Assembly: GCF_049651205.1 (NCBI RefSeq)
Contig: NZ_JBASBR010000007.1
Location: 310,001 to 374,000, forward strand
Direction: 5' to 3'
Length of the DNA stretch: 64,000 nt
Source: Castellaniella sp049651205
GTDB lineage: Bacteria > Pseudomonadota > Gammaproteobacteria > Burkholderiales > Burkholderiaceae_B
The notes beneath the pieces were generated by a model. It ran no database searches. It saw only the letters and a list, made by a program, of their open reading frames with translations, and was not told where the DNA came from. Position 1 is the stretch's first letter. Each line of letters begins with the position of its first letter. This document shows positions 1 to 8,333 of this stretch, in pieces. A program made the translations under genes and the position numbers.

Positions 1-47
1 GTGGCGTTCTGATCATCCGCCGTACTATTTTCTTGCTCAATGCTCAT
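1..47 (-). CDS. pqiB: PqiB-like MCE protein, N-terminal start only
   Basis: Only the first 15 codons are inside the window (MSIEQENSTADDQNA). The ATG at 47 overlaps the end of pqiA and is preceded on the complement strand by a G-rich ribosome site (AGGGGGCACC). The identity rests on position: in the Pqi system the MCE-domain protein PqiB follows the membrane protein PqiA and forms a bridge between inner and outer membrane. Nothing of the MCE domain itself is visible here. Confidence 0.6.
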   Translation of the reverse strand, partial: MSIEQENSTADDQNA

Positions 48-1287
48 GGTGCCCCCTAGAGGCTGCTGTTATACGCAGCAAGTCCCAACCCAGCCGGGGA
101 TCATAACGCATGGCCGCACACATGGTCAGAACCACCACCGCGCCAAAGTTAAGCGCCGCGGGCCCAATGCTGATTTGTGAAAGGCCGGGGAAATTGGCCA
201 TGGCTGCCATCAGCACCACCACAAACACATCCAGCATCGACCACTGTCCAATGAACTCGACCACGGCGTACAGCTTGGTGCGCTGCCGTTGAATCTCGGG
301 GCCCAGCGGCTGGCTCCTGAGCAGTAAAAACGAAAGTGCCAGCAGTTTGGAGACCGGCACCAGCACGCTGGCCACAAACACGATAATGGCGAGATCCCAG
401 GAGCCCAGGCGCCAGAGTTCGATGACACCCCCCAAAATGGTGTGATTGCTACTGCCGATCAAGGTTTGCACGCGCATCACTGGCAGGGCATTGGCAGGAA
501 TATAAAAGATCGCAGCCGCCAATATCAGCGACCAGACCTCTGCTGGACTTCCACGGCGCATGGGCAGCACCTTGGCATCGCAACGCAGACAATGGCCATC
601 AGCTGGCACAGCCTGTACACAACCACAGGTTTCGCAGGAAATTGCTCGACCAGACGCCCCCGAGCGCGCAACCATCCCGGCATCTTCTGCCGCCCGCCAA
701 AGGGCTTTGGCATTCCATCGCCCCAAGCCAGACAGCAGGAAGCTGAGCGCCAAAAATCCCAACAAACCCGGTTGAACCTGTAATTGGGCCATCCCGGCCA
801 CCTTGACGATGGCAACCAGAATGGCCAACACCAGCACAGAAGCCATGGACCACGGCGCGAGATGATCTAGCCAGCGCAAGATACGCCCAAAATCCGGCGG
901 CAAACGACGTCTTGTGACCGCCTGCATGATCCAGAGCGTCAGGGTGATTTGCAGCAGGGGCATCCAGAAGCCGGCCATACCTGTCAGGACCGACACACCG
1001 TAATAACCGCGATCCCAGGCCAGATGCAGCGCACCCCAAAAGGTTAGGCTGACGTCAAGACCTTGTACGGTGAGGTGCGCAATGGGAAAGCCCTGGGCAA
1101 TGGCAAAAACAATCAGGGTCGCCCACGCCAGCGCCTGCCAGGCAGGGAGATCAAGGTAGCCGCGCCGATACAGCACCGTGCCACAGCACCGGCACAAGGC
1201 CTGACCGCGGGCAGCTAGCGGCAGGCGCTGATGTACCGTATCACAATGTGGACAGGCAATCAGCGCCGGCACGTCTTCAGGAAGCAT
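37..1287 (-). CDS. pqiA: Paraquat-inducible protein A (PqiA), integral inner membrane protein
   Basis: A 416-residue protein with the duplicated PqiA architecture. Each half begins with a small cysteine cluster (CPHC at 12-15 with CRCC at 32-35; CETC and CLRC near residue 220) followed by about four hydrophobic segments. In the family PqiA sits in the inner membrane and works with PqiB and PqiC in lipid transport and envelope homeostasis. The ATG at 1287 was chosen because it shares bases with the clpA stop (TGATG), so translation is probably coupled to clpA; an in-frame TTG lies just before it. pqiB begins inside its last codons, giving a clpA-pqiA-pqiB transcription unit. Confidence 0.88.
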   Translation of the reverse strand: MLPEDVPALIACPHCDTVHQRLPLAARGQALCRCCGTVLYRRGYLDLPAWQALAWATLIVFAIAQGFPIAHLTVQGLDVSLTFWGALHLAWDRGYYGVSVLTGMAGFWMPLLQITLTLWIMQAVTRRRLPPDFGRILRWLDHLAPWSMASVLVLAILVAIVKVAGMAQLQVQPGLLGFLALSFLLSGLGRWNAKALWRAAEDAGMVARSGASGRAISCETCGCVQAVPADGHCLRCDAKVLPMRRGSPAEVWSLILAAAIFYIPANALPVMRVQTLIGSSNHTILGGVIELWRLGSWDLAIIVFVASVLVPVSKLLALSFLLLRSQPLGPEIQRQRTKLYAVVEFIGQWSMLDVFVVVLMAAMANFPGLSQISIGPAALNFGAVVVLTMCAAMRYDPRLGWDLLRITAASRGHHEH

Positions 1288-3605
1288 CAATCCACAAGCT
1301 CAGGCTCTGGGTGCGATGGTGAGGGCACCGAACCGGAACTCGGCGGATCGTCGGGAAAATCCAGCACCACTTGCGACTGGCTATCGACGTCCACCAGCAC
1401 CTTGCCGCCATGCACCAAGCGCCCAAAGAGCAGCTCGTCGGCCAAGGCACGACGGATCGTATCCTGGATGAGCCGCTGCATGGGACGCGCGCCCATGGAG
1501 GGATCGAATCCCTCTTGGGCCAGGTGCTCGCGCAGGGCTTGCGTAAAGACGACCTCGACGTGTTTTTCGTGGAGCTGGTCTTCGAGCTGCATGAGAAATT
1601 TGTCGACCACGCGCAAGATGATGTCTCGGGGCAGTGCCGCAAAACCAATGATGGCATCCAGCCGGTTACGAAACTCGGGCGTGAACTGCCGTTTGATTTC
1701 GGACATTTCGTCGCCCGTGCGCGCTGGCGCTGCAAACCCGATGGTATTGCGATTGAGCGTATCCGCCCCTGCGTTGGTGGTCATCACCAAAATGACATTG
1801 CGGAAGTCGCTCTTGCGCCCGTTGTTATCCGTGAGCGTGCCATGATCCATCACCTGCAGCAAGATGTTGTAGACATCCGGATGGGCTTTTTCGATCTCGT
1901 CGAGCAGCAGCACACAGTGGGGCTGCTTGGTAACAGCCTCGGTAAGCAAACCGCCCTGGTCAAAGCCCACATAGCCAGGTGGCGCCCCGATCAGGCGCGA
2001 CACGGTGTGGCGCTCCATGTACTCGGACATATCGAAGCGCAGGAGCTCGATCCCCAGGACAAAGGCCAGTTGGCGGGCGACTTCGGTTTTGCCTACGCCA
2101 GTGGGGCCAGAGAACAGGAAACAGCCAATGGGCTTGTCTGGCCGTCCTAAGCCCGAGCGTGCCATCTTGATGGAGGCAGCCAAGGCGGCAATGGCCTGAT
2201 CCTGGCCAAACACAACGGATTTGAGGTCGCGTTCTAGTGTGGCCAACTTGTTGCGATCGTCATTGGACACATTTTGCGGCGGAATCCGGGCTATACGCGC
2301 CACGGTGGCCTGAATATCTCCGCGCCCGATGACTTTCTTTTGCCGCGACTTGGGCAACAGCCGCTGGGCGGCGCCAGCCTCATCAATGACGTCGATGGCC
2401 TTATCGGGCAAAAAGCGATCGCTGATATGGCGGGCAGCAAGTTCGGCCGCAGCCGTGATGGCAGCTGCCGAGTAGCGCACCTGATGATGCGCCTCGAAGC
2501 GTGACTTCAGGCCCCGCAGGATGCGAATGGTTTGTTCAACGGAGGGCTCGGGCACGTCAATTTTTTGAAAACGGCGAGCCAGTGCGTGATCTTTTTCGAA
2601 GATACCCCGGTATTCGGTGTACGTGGTGGCACCGATGCATTTGAGCTGACCCGATGACAAGGCCGGCTTTAACAGGTTGGACGCATCCAGGGTGCCACCC
2701 GAGGCCGAGCCCGCACCAATCAGGGTGTGGATCTCGTCGATGAACAGCACCGCACGAGAGTTATCTTTGAGCGCCTTGAGCACCAGCTTGAGGCGTTGCT
2801 CGAAATCACCCCGATATTTGGTGCCTGCCAAAAGCGCGCCCATATCCAGCGCATACACCTGGGTTTCATTGAGTACCTCGGGCACATCACCTTGAGTGAT
2901 ACGCCAGGCCAGACCCTCGGCGATGGCTGTTTTGCCCACACCGGCCTCGCCCACCAACAAGGGGTTGTTTTTACGCCGGCGGCACAGCACCTGAATGACA
3001 CGCTCAACTTCATCTTCGCGGCCAATCAGGGGATCGATGTGACCTTTAAGGGCCTCGGCGTTGAGATCGGTGGCATAGGTTTCGAGTGGCGACTTCTGCT
3101 GCTCGGTTTTAGGATCTGCTGCGGGAGGCTCCGCACGCATCCCGTCGGGGGATGCAGCATCGTCTTGCGCCTTGGTAATGCCATGAGACAGGAAATTGAC
3201 GACATCCAGCCGTGACACACCCTGCTGCACCAGGAAATACACCGCGTGGGAGTCTTTCTCGCCGTACATGGCCACCAATACATTGGCGCCAGTAACCGCC
3301 GTTTTATTGGAACCATTGGACGACACATGCATGATGGCGCGTTGAATCACGCGCTGAAAACCCAGAGTGGGCTGCGTGTCGACTTCACCCTCGCCCGGAA
3401 AAACGGGGGTGTTTTCGATGATGAACTTACGCAGATCCTGGCGCAGGAGTTCGATGTCGGCTGCGCAGGCGCGCAGCACCTCGGCGGCCGATGCATTGTC
3501 CAGGAGGGACAGTAGCAGGTGTTCGACCGTGATGAATTCGTGTCGGGCCGCGCGGGCTTCGACAAATGCCATATGCAGGCTGACTTCAAGTTCTTCGGAA
3601 ATCAC
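1287..3605 (-). CDS. clpA: ATP-dependent Clp protease ATP-binding subunit ClpA
   Basis: Hexameric AAA+ unfoldase that feeds substrates to ClpP. The 772-residue protein has the N-terminal double Clp repeat, a first AAA+ module with Walker A GEAGVGKT near residue 220, and a second with GPTGVGKT near residue 500. An IGF tripeptide after the second module (context RNTIGFAAP) fits the ClpP-docking loop. Length matches the family. The start is GTG at 3605, with a strong ribosome site (GGAGGAAG) just upstream. clpS lies upstream on the same strand, the usual adaptor-unfoldase pairing. The stop overlaps the pqiA start. Confidence 0.96.
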   Translation of the reverse strand: MISEELEVSLHMAFVEARAARHEFITVEHLLLSLLDNASAAEVLRACAADIELLRQDLRKFIIENTPVFPGEGEVDTQPTLGFQRVIQRAIMHVSSNGSNKTAVTGANVLVAMYGEKDSHAVYFLVQQGVSRLDVVNFLSHGITKAQDDAASPDGMRAEPPAADPKTEQQKSPLETYATDLNAEALKGHIDPLIGREDEVERVIQVLCRRRKNNPLLVGEAGVGKTAIAEGLAWRITQGDVPEVLNETQVYALDMGALLAGTKYRGDFEQRLKLVLKALKDNSRAVLFIDEIHTLIGAGSASGGTLDASNLLKPALSSGQLKCIGATTYTEYRGIFEKDHALARRFQKIDVPEPSVEQTIRILRGLKSRFEAHHQVRYSAAAITAAAELAARHISDRFLPDKAIDVIDEAGAAQRLLPKSRQKKVIGRGDIQATVARIARIPPQNVSNDDRNKLATLERDLKSVVFGQDQAIAALAASIKMARSGLGRPDKPIGCFLFSGPTGVGKTEVARQLAFVLGIELLRFDMSEYMERHTVSRLIGAPPGYVGFDQGGLLTEAVTKQPHCVLLLDEIEKAHPDVYNILLQVMDHGTLTDNNGRKSDFRNVILVMTTNAGADTLNRNTIGFAAPARTGDEMSEIKRQFTPEFRNRLDAIIGFAALPRDIILRVVDKFLMQLEDQLHEKHVEVVFTQALREHLAQEGFDPSMGARPMQRLIQDTIRRALADELLFGRLVHGGKVLVDVDSQSQVVLDFPDDPPSSGSVPSPSHPEPELVD

Positions 3606-3711
3606 GCTTCCTCCATTGATTCGGAGCGGACCAAGCCATCCGTTAGGTCTATTCTATGACTAAAACCCGCTGCTGTTCTGGCCGGCAGTGTTGGGAGAGT
3701 CCCTAACATGC

Positions 3712-4035
3712 TTAAAACAGGGGTACTGGTTCCATCAGGCACTGCAAGGGATGTTGGTTATCGTGGGCCAGCCGCAACACGGTTTCAACCCGGGTGGCAG
3801 CGATGTCCCGAGTGTATATCCCGCACACCGCCCGGCCCTGATGATGAACCTGCAGCATGATCTGTTCTGCCTGCTGTTCAGTCTTATGAAACACATGACG
3901 CAGCACAAACACCACGAATTCCATAGGCGTGTAATCGTCGTTGAGCAACACCACCTGATACATCGGAGGTGGGGCCAGCCGGACGGGCAATACCTGCCCG
4001 GCAGTTTCATGCTGATGTTGAGTTATGGTTGGCAT
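3712..4035 (-). CDS. clpS: ClpS, N-end rule adaptor for ClpAP
   Basis: Small adaptor that binds the ClpA N-domain and delivers proteins with destabilising N-terminal residues. The 107-residue protein contains the conserved core VVLLNDDYTPMEFVV, and the later HHQGRAVCGIYTRD segment matches the family fold. The ATG at 4035 gives MPTITQHQ and the usual length; a TTG three codons earlier is possible. It is followed on the same strand by clpA after about 100 bases with no gene. Confidence 0.95.
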   Translation of the reverse strand: MPTITQHQHETAGQVLPVRLAPPPMYQVVLLNDDYTPMEFVVFVLRHVFHKTEQQAEQIMLQVHHQGRAVCGIYTRDIAATRVETVLRLAHDNQHPLQCLMEPVPLF

Positions 4036-4168
4036 GCAGACCAAAACCTAGTGGTTTCCATAGTTGACTGAAGGCAGTGGAATTCAGCATGATCGTCGTG
4101 TCCCGCAGGTTGGCGCCATTGTTGTGCTTGGCTGGGGCCGCTTAAACCCACTCATAGAGGCAGTTTGC

Positions 4169-4408
4169 ATGTCGGAATCCATCGAAAATACCGGAGAATC
4201 ACAAAAATTAACCGGCACCGTAAAATGGTTTAATGATGCCAAAGGCTTTGGCTTCATTACCCCGGATAATGGGGGCGAAGACCTTTTTGCTCATTTTTCA
4301 TCGATCCAGATGAACGGTTTCAAGACCCTTAAAGAAGGTCAAAAGGTCGCTTTCGAGATCGCGCAGGGCCCGAAAGGCAAACAAGCCCTGAACATTACCG
4401 CCGCCTGA
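4169..4408 (+). CDS. cspA: Cold-shock protein, CspA family
   Basis: Small single-stranded nucleic-acid binding protein of the OB-fold cold-shock domain. The 79-residue product has both RNP motifs: KGFGFI (RNP1) and DLFAHFSSI (RNP2). It starts with the canonical GTVKWFN segment after a roughly 12-residue polar N-terminal extension (MSESIENTGESQ), which is longer than in the shortest CspA proteins. The ATG at 4169 follows GAGG at 4157-4160. An in-frame opening continues upstream but does not look like protein. A strong hairpin terminator follows, so it is probably monocistronic. Confidence 0.93.
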   Translation: MSESIENTGESQKLTGTVKWFNDAKGFGFITPDNGGEDLFAHFSSIQMNGFKTLKEGQKVAFEIAQGPKGKQALNITAA

Positions 4409-4443
4409 TCCTCCGGGATACTTCCCTGGCATTTTACCGCGAT

Positions 4444-4471
4444 GCAGGGCCTTCATAAGGCCCTGCTTTTT
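4444..4471 (+). terminator. Rho-independent terminator of cspA
   Basis: A perfect 10-bp stem (GCAGGGCCTT / AAGGCCCTGC), a three-base loop and a run of five T form a textbook intrinsic terminator about 35 bases after the cspA stop. Confidence 0.9.
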
Positions 4472-4482
4472 GCATTGGACCG

Positions 4483-4983
4483 ATGTCCGCATATCCAAAG
4501 AACCACTACCCACGTGCCCGTGGCCGGCTGGTAGTTGCCGCGATGCTGGCAATTGGCTGTCTGGCCTGCCGCCCGGCAGCCGCGCAAGACCTCCTGCCCA
4601 CCGTTGCGCTACAGATCGGCCCGCACGCACTGACAGCCGAACTGGCCGATACGCCCGATCGCCTGCGCGAAGGCCTGATGCACCGCACAAAGCTGGCCAA
4701 GGACGCCGGGATGCTGTTTATGCTAGGCGCTGCCAACCACTACTGCTTCTGGATGAAAAACACACTGATCCCGTTATCCATCGCATTTATTGATGAGACA
4801 GGGACAATTGTGTCAATTCAGGAGATGCAGGCCGGGTCGCTGGATCTACATTGCACGCAGGAACCAGCAACAGCAGCACTGGAAATGAGCCAGGGCTGGT
4901 TTGAGCAAGCGGGAATACGCAAGGGCAACCGGGTGCAGGGCATCCCTGCAACACCGGTTTTGCAAGATCGCAATGAGCCCTAG
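4483..4983 (+). CDS. Exported DUF192 family protein
   Basis: 166 residues with an N-terminal signal peptide: basic start, hydrophobic stretch 16-29, likely cleavage after the alanines at 32-34. The DUF192 domain follows, recognised by LREGLMHR, the AGMLFML segment, FWMKNTLIPLSIAFID and a C-terminal ALEM...G pattern. The family is a small periplasmic or extracellular fold of unknown biochemical role. The ATG lies 12 bases after the cspA terminator, and only a weak GGA precedes it. No operon partner on this strand; sodB converges from the right. Confidence 0.85.
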   Translation: MSAYPKNHYPRARGRLVVAAMLAIGCLACRPAAAQDLLPTVALQIGPHALTAELADTPDRLREGLMHRTKLAKDAGMLFMLGAANHYCFWMKNTLIPLSIAFIDETGTIVSIQEMQAGSLDLHCTQEPATAALEMSQGWFEQAGIRKGNRVQGIPATPVLQDRNEP

Positions 4984-5001
4984 CGCTTAAGAAAAGGCTG
5001 A

Positions 5002-5580
5002 TCAGCCCAGGTTCTTAGCCGCGAAATCCCAGTTGACGAGATCCCAGAAATGCTCGAGGTACGTGGGGCGCGCATTGCGGTAGTCGATGTAATACGCGTG
5101 CTCCCAGACGTCACAGGTCAGCAGCGCCTTGTCGGCGGTATTGACAACAGTGGCTGCATTGCTGGTGTTCACGATATCCAGCGTGCCATCGGCCTTTTTC
5201 ACCAGCCATGTCCAGCCTGAACCAAAATTACCGGCGGCCGACTTTGAAAAGGCATCTTTGAAGGCATCTACGCTGCCCCATTTGGCTTCGAGCGCCTGAC
5301 GCAGTGCACCACTGGGTTGACCACCACCATTGGGTGAGAGGGAGTTCCAGTAGAAGGTGTGGTTCCAGACCTGAGCAGCGTTGTTAAACACACCACCGGT
5401 TGCCTTGCCAATGATTTCTTCGAGGCTAAGGGACGCAAGCTCGGTGCCCTCGACTGCCTTGTTGAGATTATTGACATAGCCCTGATGGTGCTTGCCGTAG
5501 TGGTATTCGAGTGTTTCTTTGGAGATATGAGGTGCCAGTGCATCGAGAGCATAGGGCAGCGGCGGAAGCGTAAAAGCCAT
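5002..5580 (-). CDS. sodB: Superoxide dismutase, iron type
   Basis: Dismutates superoxide in the cytoplasm. The 192-residue protein shows all metal-binding positions of the Fe/Mn family: histidine in LEYHYGKHHQGYVNN, histidine in WNHTFYWNSL, and the DVWEHAYYIDYRN motif carrying the last Asp and His. Length and sequence are closest to the Fe-type enzymes. The ATG at 5580 (MAFTLPPLPYALDAL) follows a good ribosome site, AGAAGGAAAAG; an in-frame opening 11 codons longer has no support. Transcribed in the same direction as xseA, about 50 bases downstream of it. Confidence 0.95.
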   Translation of the reverse strand: MAFTLPPLPYALDALAPHISKETLEYHYGKHHQGYVNNLNKAVEGTELASLSLEEIIGKATGGVFNNAAQVWNHTFYWNSLSPNGGGQPSGALRQALEAKWGSVDAFKDAFSKSAAGNFGSGWTWLVKKADGTLDIVNTSNAATVVNTADKALLTCDVWEHAYYIDYRNARPTYLEHFWDLVNWDFAAKNLG

Positions 5581-5628
5581 GACTTTTCCTTCTAAAAACG
5601 TGACACGAACCAAAAGGGGGTCGTAAGC

Positions 5629-6933
5629 CTACAGCAGCGCATCTGTTCGGGTAACAGTGGCCTGGGCATGCCCTTGGCCAAACTCGATGTCGATGCGTTC
5701 TTGAACTTTTAAGTCTAACGCATTTTTGATGATCTTCCCGTCCTCTCCGTGGACGATGGCATAGCCTCGCGTGAGCACCGCACGGGGATTGAGAGCATCC
5801 AGCGTCCCTTGCGCCAGGGCCAGCCGGCGGCTTTGTCGCTGCAGCAGCCGGTCGACGGCGTGCTGCGACTGCTGCACTGCCCAGCGCAGACGCTGCACAC
5901 CCTGCTCCAGGCGCTGCTGCACTGGTGGCCGCAGCGCGGTGCAGGCAGCGTCAAGCCGCTGGCGATCCATGCGCAGCCTTTGTGCCGGCGACACCAACTG
6001 CGCGGCAGCACGATCCAGACGCAAGGCACAATAATCCAGCCGCCGGCGCTGCGCCCGCGATGTTTCGCGGATGGCCACTTGCCACTGCGACGTCAGCGCA
6101 TCACGGCTTTCGCAGCAGAGCTCAGCCGCGGCAGTTGGCGTGGGCGCACGAAGATCCGCCACAAAATCTGCAATGGTGAAATCTGTCTCGTGGCCCACGC
6201 CACTGATGACCGGCATCGGGCTGGCCGCAATGCGTCGCGCAAGCGCTTCATCGTTAAAGCACCAAAGATCTTCAAGACTGCCGCCCCCACGCACCACCAG
6301 CAGCACGTCCACTTCGGCACGCTCGTGAGCCTGATCCAGCGCCTGACACAATTGCTTCGCCGCATCCCGCCCCTGCACAGGCGAAGGGTAGACAATTACG
6401 CGGACATGTGGCGCACGCCGGGCCATCACTGATAGAACATCCTGCAGGGCTGCCGCAGCCAGCGAGGTGACAACCCCGACCGTACGCGGCAGGCGTGGCC
6501 AGTTGCGGCGGCGAGCAGGATCAATCAGGCCTTCTTGGGTGAGCTGTTCTTTAAGGCGCAAAAATGCCTCGTGCAGCCCGCCACGGCCCGCCTGACGCAT
6601 AGACTCCACCTGCACCTGGTAATCGCCACGAGGCTCGTATAGAGACACCTGCACGCGAAACTCGTAGCGTCCGCCCACTTCGGGGACAAACCCGACGGCC
6701 TGAGCCCGCCCACGAAACATGACGGCTCTTACGGCAGCGGATTCATCCTTGATGGAAAAATACCAATGACCCGAAGCCGCCCGCGTGAAATTGGAGATTT
6801 CTCCAGCCACCCAAAGGCGGGGAATGCCCGCCTCAAGCAGCCTGGCCACCTGATGGTTAAGCTGGGCAACGCTGAGTACAGTCTCGTCGTCTGGAAGGCC
6901 CATATTATTGGGCACTGTGCCTGCAAAATGCAT
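5629..6933 (-). CDS. xseA: Exodeoxyribonuclease VII large subunit
   Basis: Catalytic large subunit of the XseA/XseB single-strand DNA exonuclease used in repair. The 434-residue protein has the N-terminal OB fold (LWVAGEISNFTRAASGHWYFSIKD) and the conserved catalytic core, including VVRGGGSLEDLWCFNDE and PVISGVGHETDFTIADFVADLRAPTPTAAAE in shorter segments, then a long helical arginine/glutamine-rich C-terminus. No xseB is nearby. The ATG at 6933 follows AGG at a normal distance; a DnaA-box-like nonamer lies in its leader. Confidence 0.95.
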   Translation of the reverse strand: MHFAGTVPNNMGLPDDETVLSVAQLNHQVARLLEAGIPRLWVAGEISNFTRAASGHWYFSIKDESAAVRAVMFRGRAQAVGFVPEVGGRYEFRVQVSLYEPRGDYQVQVESMRQAGRGGLHEAFLRLKEQLTQEGLIDPARRRNWPRLPRTVGVVTSLAAAALQDVLSVMARRAPHVRVIVYPSPVQGRDAAKQLCQALDQAHERAEVDVLLVVRGGGSLEDLWCFNDEALARRIAASPMPVISGVGHETDFTIADFVADLRAPTPTAAAELCCESRDALTSQWQVAIRETSRAQRRRLDYCALRLDRAAAQLVSPAQRLRMDRQRLDAACTALRPPVQQRLEQGVQRLRWAVQQSQHAVDRLLQRQSRRLALAQGTLDALNPRAVLTRGYAIVHGEDGKIIKNALDLKVQERIDIEFGQGHAQATVTRTDALL

Positions 6934-7314
6934 GAAAACCTATCCACAGAAATCTATTTCTTGTCAAACAGGCCTGTTTTTGGGCCTGACCAGAACTCTC
7001 ATGAGATGAACTATGAAGAAATTACCTTAAGTATTTGATTTATATAGATCGATAGTCTTTATGACCAGTGTGCAAAAATTAGCCAATCGACCTCTGGCTG
7101 GCTTGAATCATGCGCTTGCGCAATCTTATGCACAGAATTATCCACAGAATCTGTGGATACCCGCTAGAAAGCCTTATGGTCTGGGCATCTGGCTTTTTTT
7201 TAACAGCATTTCTGCGGCTTGGCACCCGTGTCTGACACCAACCACGCACACGCACGCGCCACCAAGGATAGAATAAAGAATTGCCGCGCAGCGGTATCCA
7301 ACAAAGGACGACTC
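6934..7314. promoter_or_regulatory. xseA/exbB divergent intergenic region with DnaA-box cluster
   Basis: About 380 bases without a gene, more AT-rich than its surroundings, especially 7005-7060. It holds TTATGCACA at 7126-7134 and TTATCCACA at 7138-7146, both matching the DnaA consensus TTATNCACA. An inverted near match, TGTGGATAC, lies at 7152-7160, and CTATCCACA sits at 6940-6948 beside the xseA start. Three boxes lie within 35 bases. The region also serves as promoter space for xseA and exbB. Whether DnaA binds is inference. Confidence 0.5.
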
Positions 7315-7920
7315 TTGCTGGACATTATCCATTCCGCCGGTTGGCCCATCTGGCTACTGGTGGCCACTTCGGTCATTACGCTGGCCATCATCATAGAACG
7401 ATTTTTCGCCCTGCGCGCCAGCCAGGTAATGCCGTCCGGCTTACCCGAACAAGTCCTCGAACTCATGCGCAGACAGCAGGATGAACCCGATGCAGTCTTG
7501 CGCCTGGCCCGCAACAGCCCCATGGGCCGGATCCTCGCCGAAGTAGCGGCCCATCGGCAACAAGAAGACGTCTGGCGTCAAGCCGCCATCGAAGCCGTGG
7601 GACGCGACGTCTCCTGGCAGCTGAACCGTTACCTGGCAGGCCTGGCAACGCTGTCGGTTATTGCACCGCTATTGGGGCTGTTTGGCACCGTGGTTGGCAT
7701 GATCGAGATTTTTGGTGCCTACGACCCCACCGGTGGCAACCCTGCCTTGCTGGCACACGGGATCTCCATTGCGCTGTACAACACCGGTTTTGGCATCCTG
7801 ATCGCGATCCCTGCACTGGCATTTCATCGCTATTTCCGTTCCCGGGTCGAGTACTTTCTGCACACCATGGAACGCGAGGCAGGCACACTTGACCGCCTCA
7901 TCCACCGTCGCACCTCATGA
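7315..7920 (+). CDS. exbB: MotA/TolQ/ExbB-family proton channel protein
   Basis: Inner-membrane proton channel subunit that pairs with ExbD to energise TonB-dependent uptake. The 201-residue protein has a first membrane segment (WPIWLLVATSVITLAIIIE, about 11-29), a cytoplasmic helical part, and two further segments around LSVIAPLLGLFGTVVGMIE and GFGILIAIPALAFHRYF. The start is put at TTG 7315 (MLDIIHSAGWPIW after initiation), seven bases after AAGGA; the opening extends upstream without protein-like sequence. It overlaps exbD by ATGA and begins an exbB-exbD-lpxK-ycaR-kdsB unit. Confidence 0.9.
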   Translation: MLDIIHSAGWPIWLLVATSVITLAIIIERFFALRASQVMPSGLPEQVLELMRRQQDEPDAVLRLARNSPMGRILAEVAAHRQQEDVWRQAAIEAVGRDVSWQLNRYLAGLATLSVIAPLLGLFGTVVGMIEIFGAYDPTGGNPALLAHGISIALYNTGFGILIAIPALAFHRYFRSRVEYFLHTMEREAGTLDRLIHRRTS

Positions 7921-8333
7921 ATTTCCATCACCACCGCACCACCAACGACGATCCGGACATCAATCTGATTCCCCTGATCGACGTACTGCTGGTCATTCTG
8001 ATTTTTCTCGCAGCTTCAACCTCGTTTACCACCGTGCGCGAGTTACCTGTGGTGCTACCCCAGGCGCAGGCGCAGGTGCCTGAAGCCCTGGCAACGATGG
8101 AACTGGTCATCAGCCGTGACGGCCAGTATGCTCTGGATGGGCAGCGGCTGGATACGCCGGATGACGCCACTCTGGCCAGCGCGTTGCAGCAGGCCGCACA
8201 CGCGCGCCCCCAGGCAGTCCTGCGCATCAACGCCGATGGGCAAGCCACCCATGCAGCCGTCGTTCGGGCGCTTGAAGCCGCCCGCCTCGCCCATATCCCG
8301 CGTGTCTCTTTCCTAACCGAAGGCCAGCGATGA
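7917..8333 (+). CDS. exbD: ExbD/TolR-family biopolymer transport protein
   Basis: Partner of ExbB in the proton-driven TonB energiser. 138 residues with a short cytoplasmic N-terminus, one membrane helix (IPLIDVLLVILIFLAAS) carrying the conserved membrane aspartate, then a periplasmic domain. Start overlaps the exbB stop and its stop overlaps the lpxK start, both by four bases, so all three are probably translationally coupled. tonB is not in the window. Confidence 0.92.
   Translation: MNFHHHRTTNDDPDINLIPLIDVLLVILIFLAASTSFTTVRELPVVLPQAQAQVPEALATMELVISRDGQYALDGQRLDTPDDATLASALQQAAHARPQAVLRINADGQATHAAVVRALEAARLAHIPRVSFLTEGQR

Noticed and set aside
4996..5007. Palindrome GGCTGATCAGCC at the sodB stop as a terminator
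   Set aside because: Self-complementary with no loop; with four T on the minus strand it is too weak to call.
7061..7276. Plus-strand frame of 71 codons in the xseA/exbB gap
   Set aside because: Composition is not protein-like, it overlaps the DnaA boxes and the exbB leader, and no family is recognisable.
6934..7314. DnaA boxes as the chromosome origin
   Set aside because: Only two perfect boxes, no dnaA/dnaN/gyrB/parAB neighbours, and ordinary housekeeping genes on both sides. Kept only as a possible DnaA-binding cluster.
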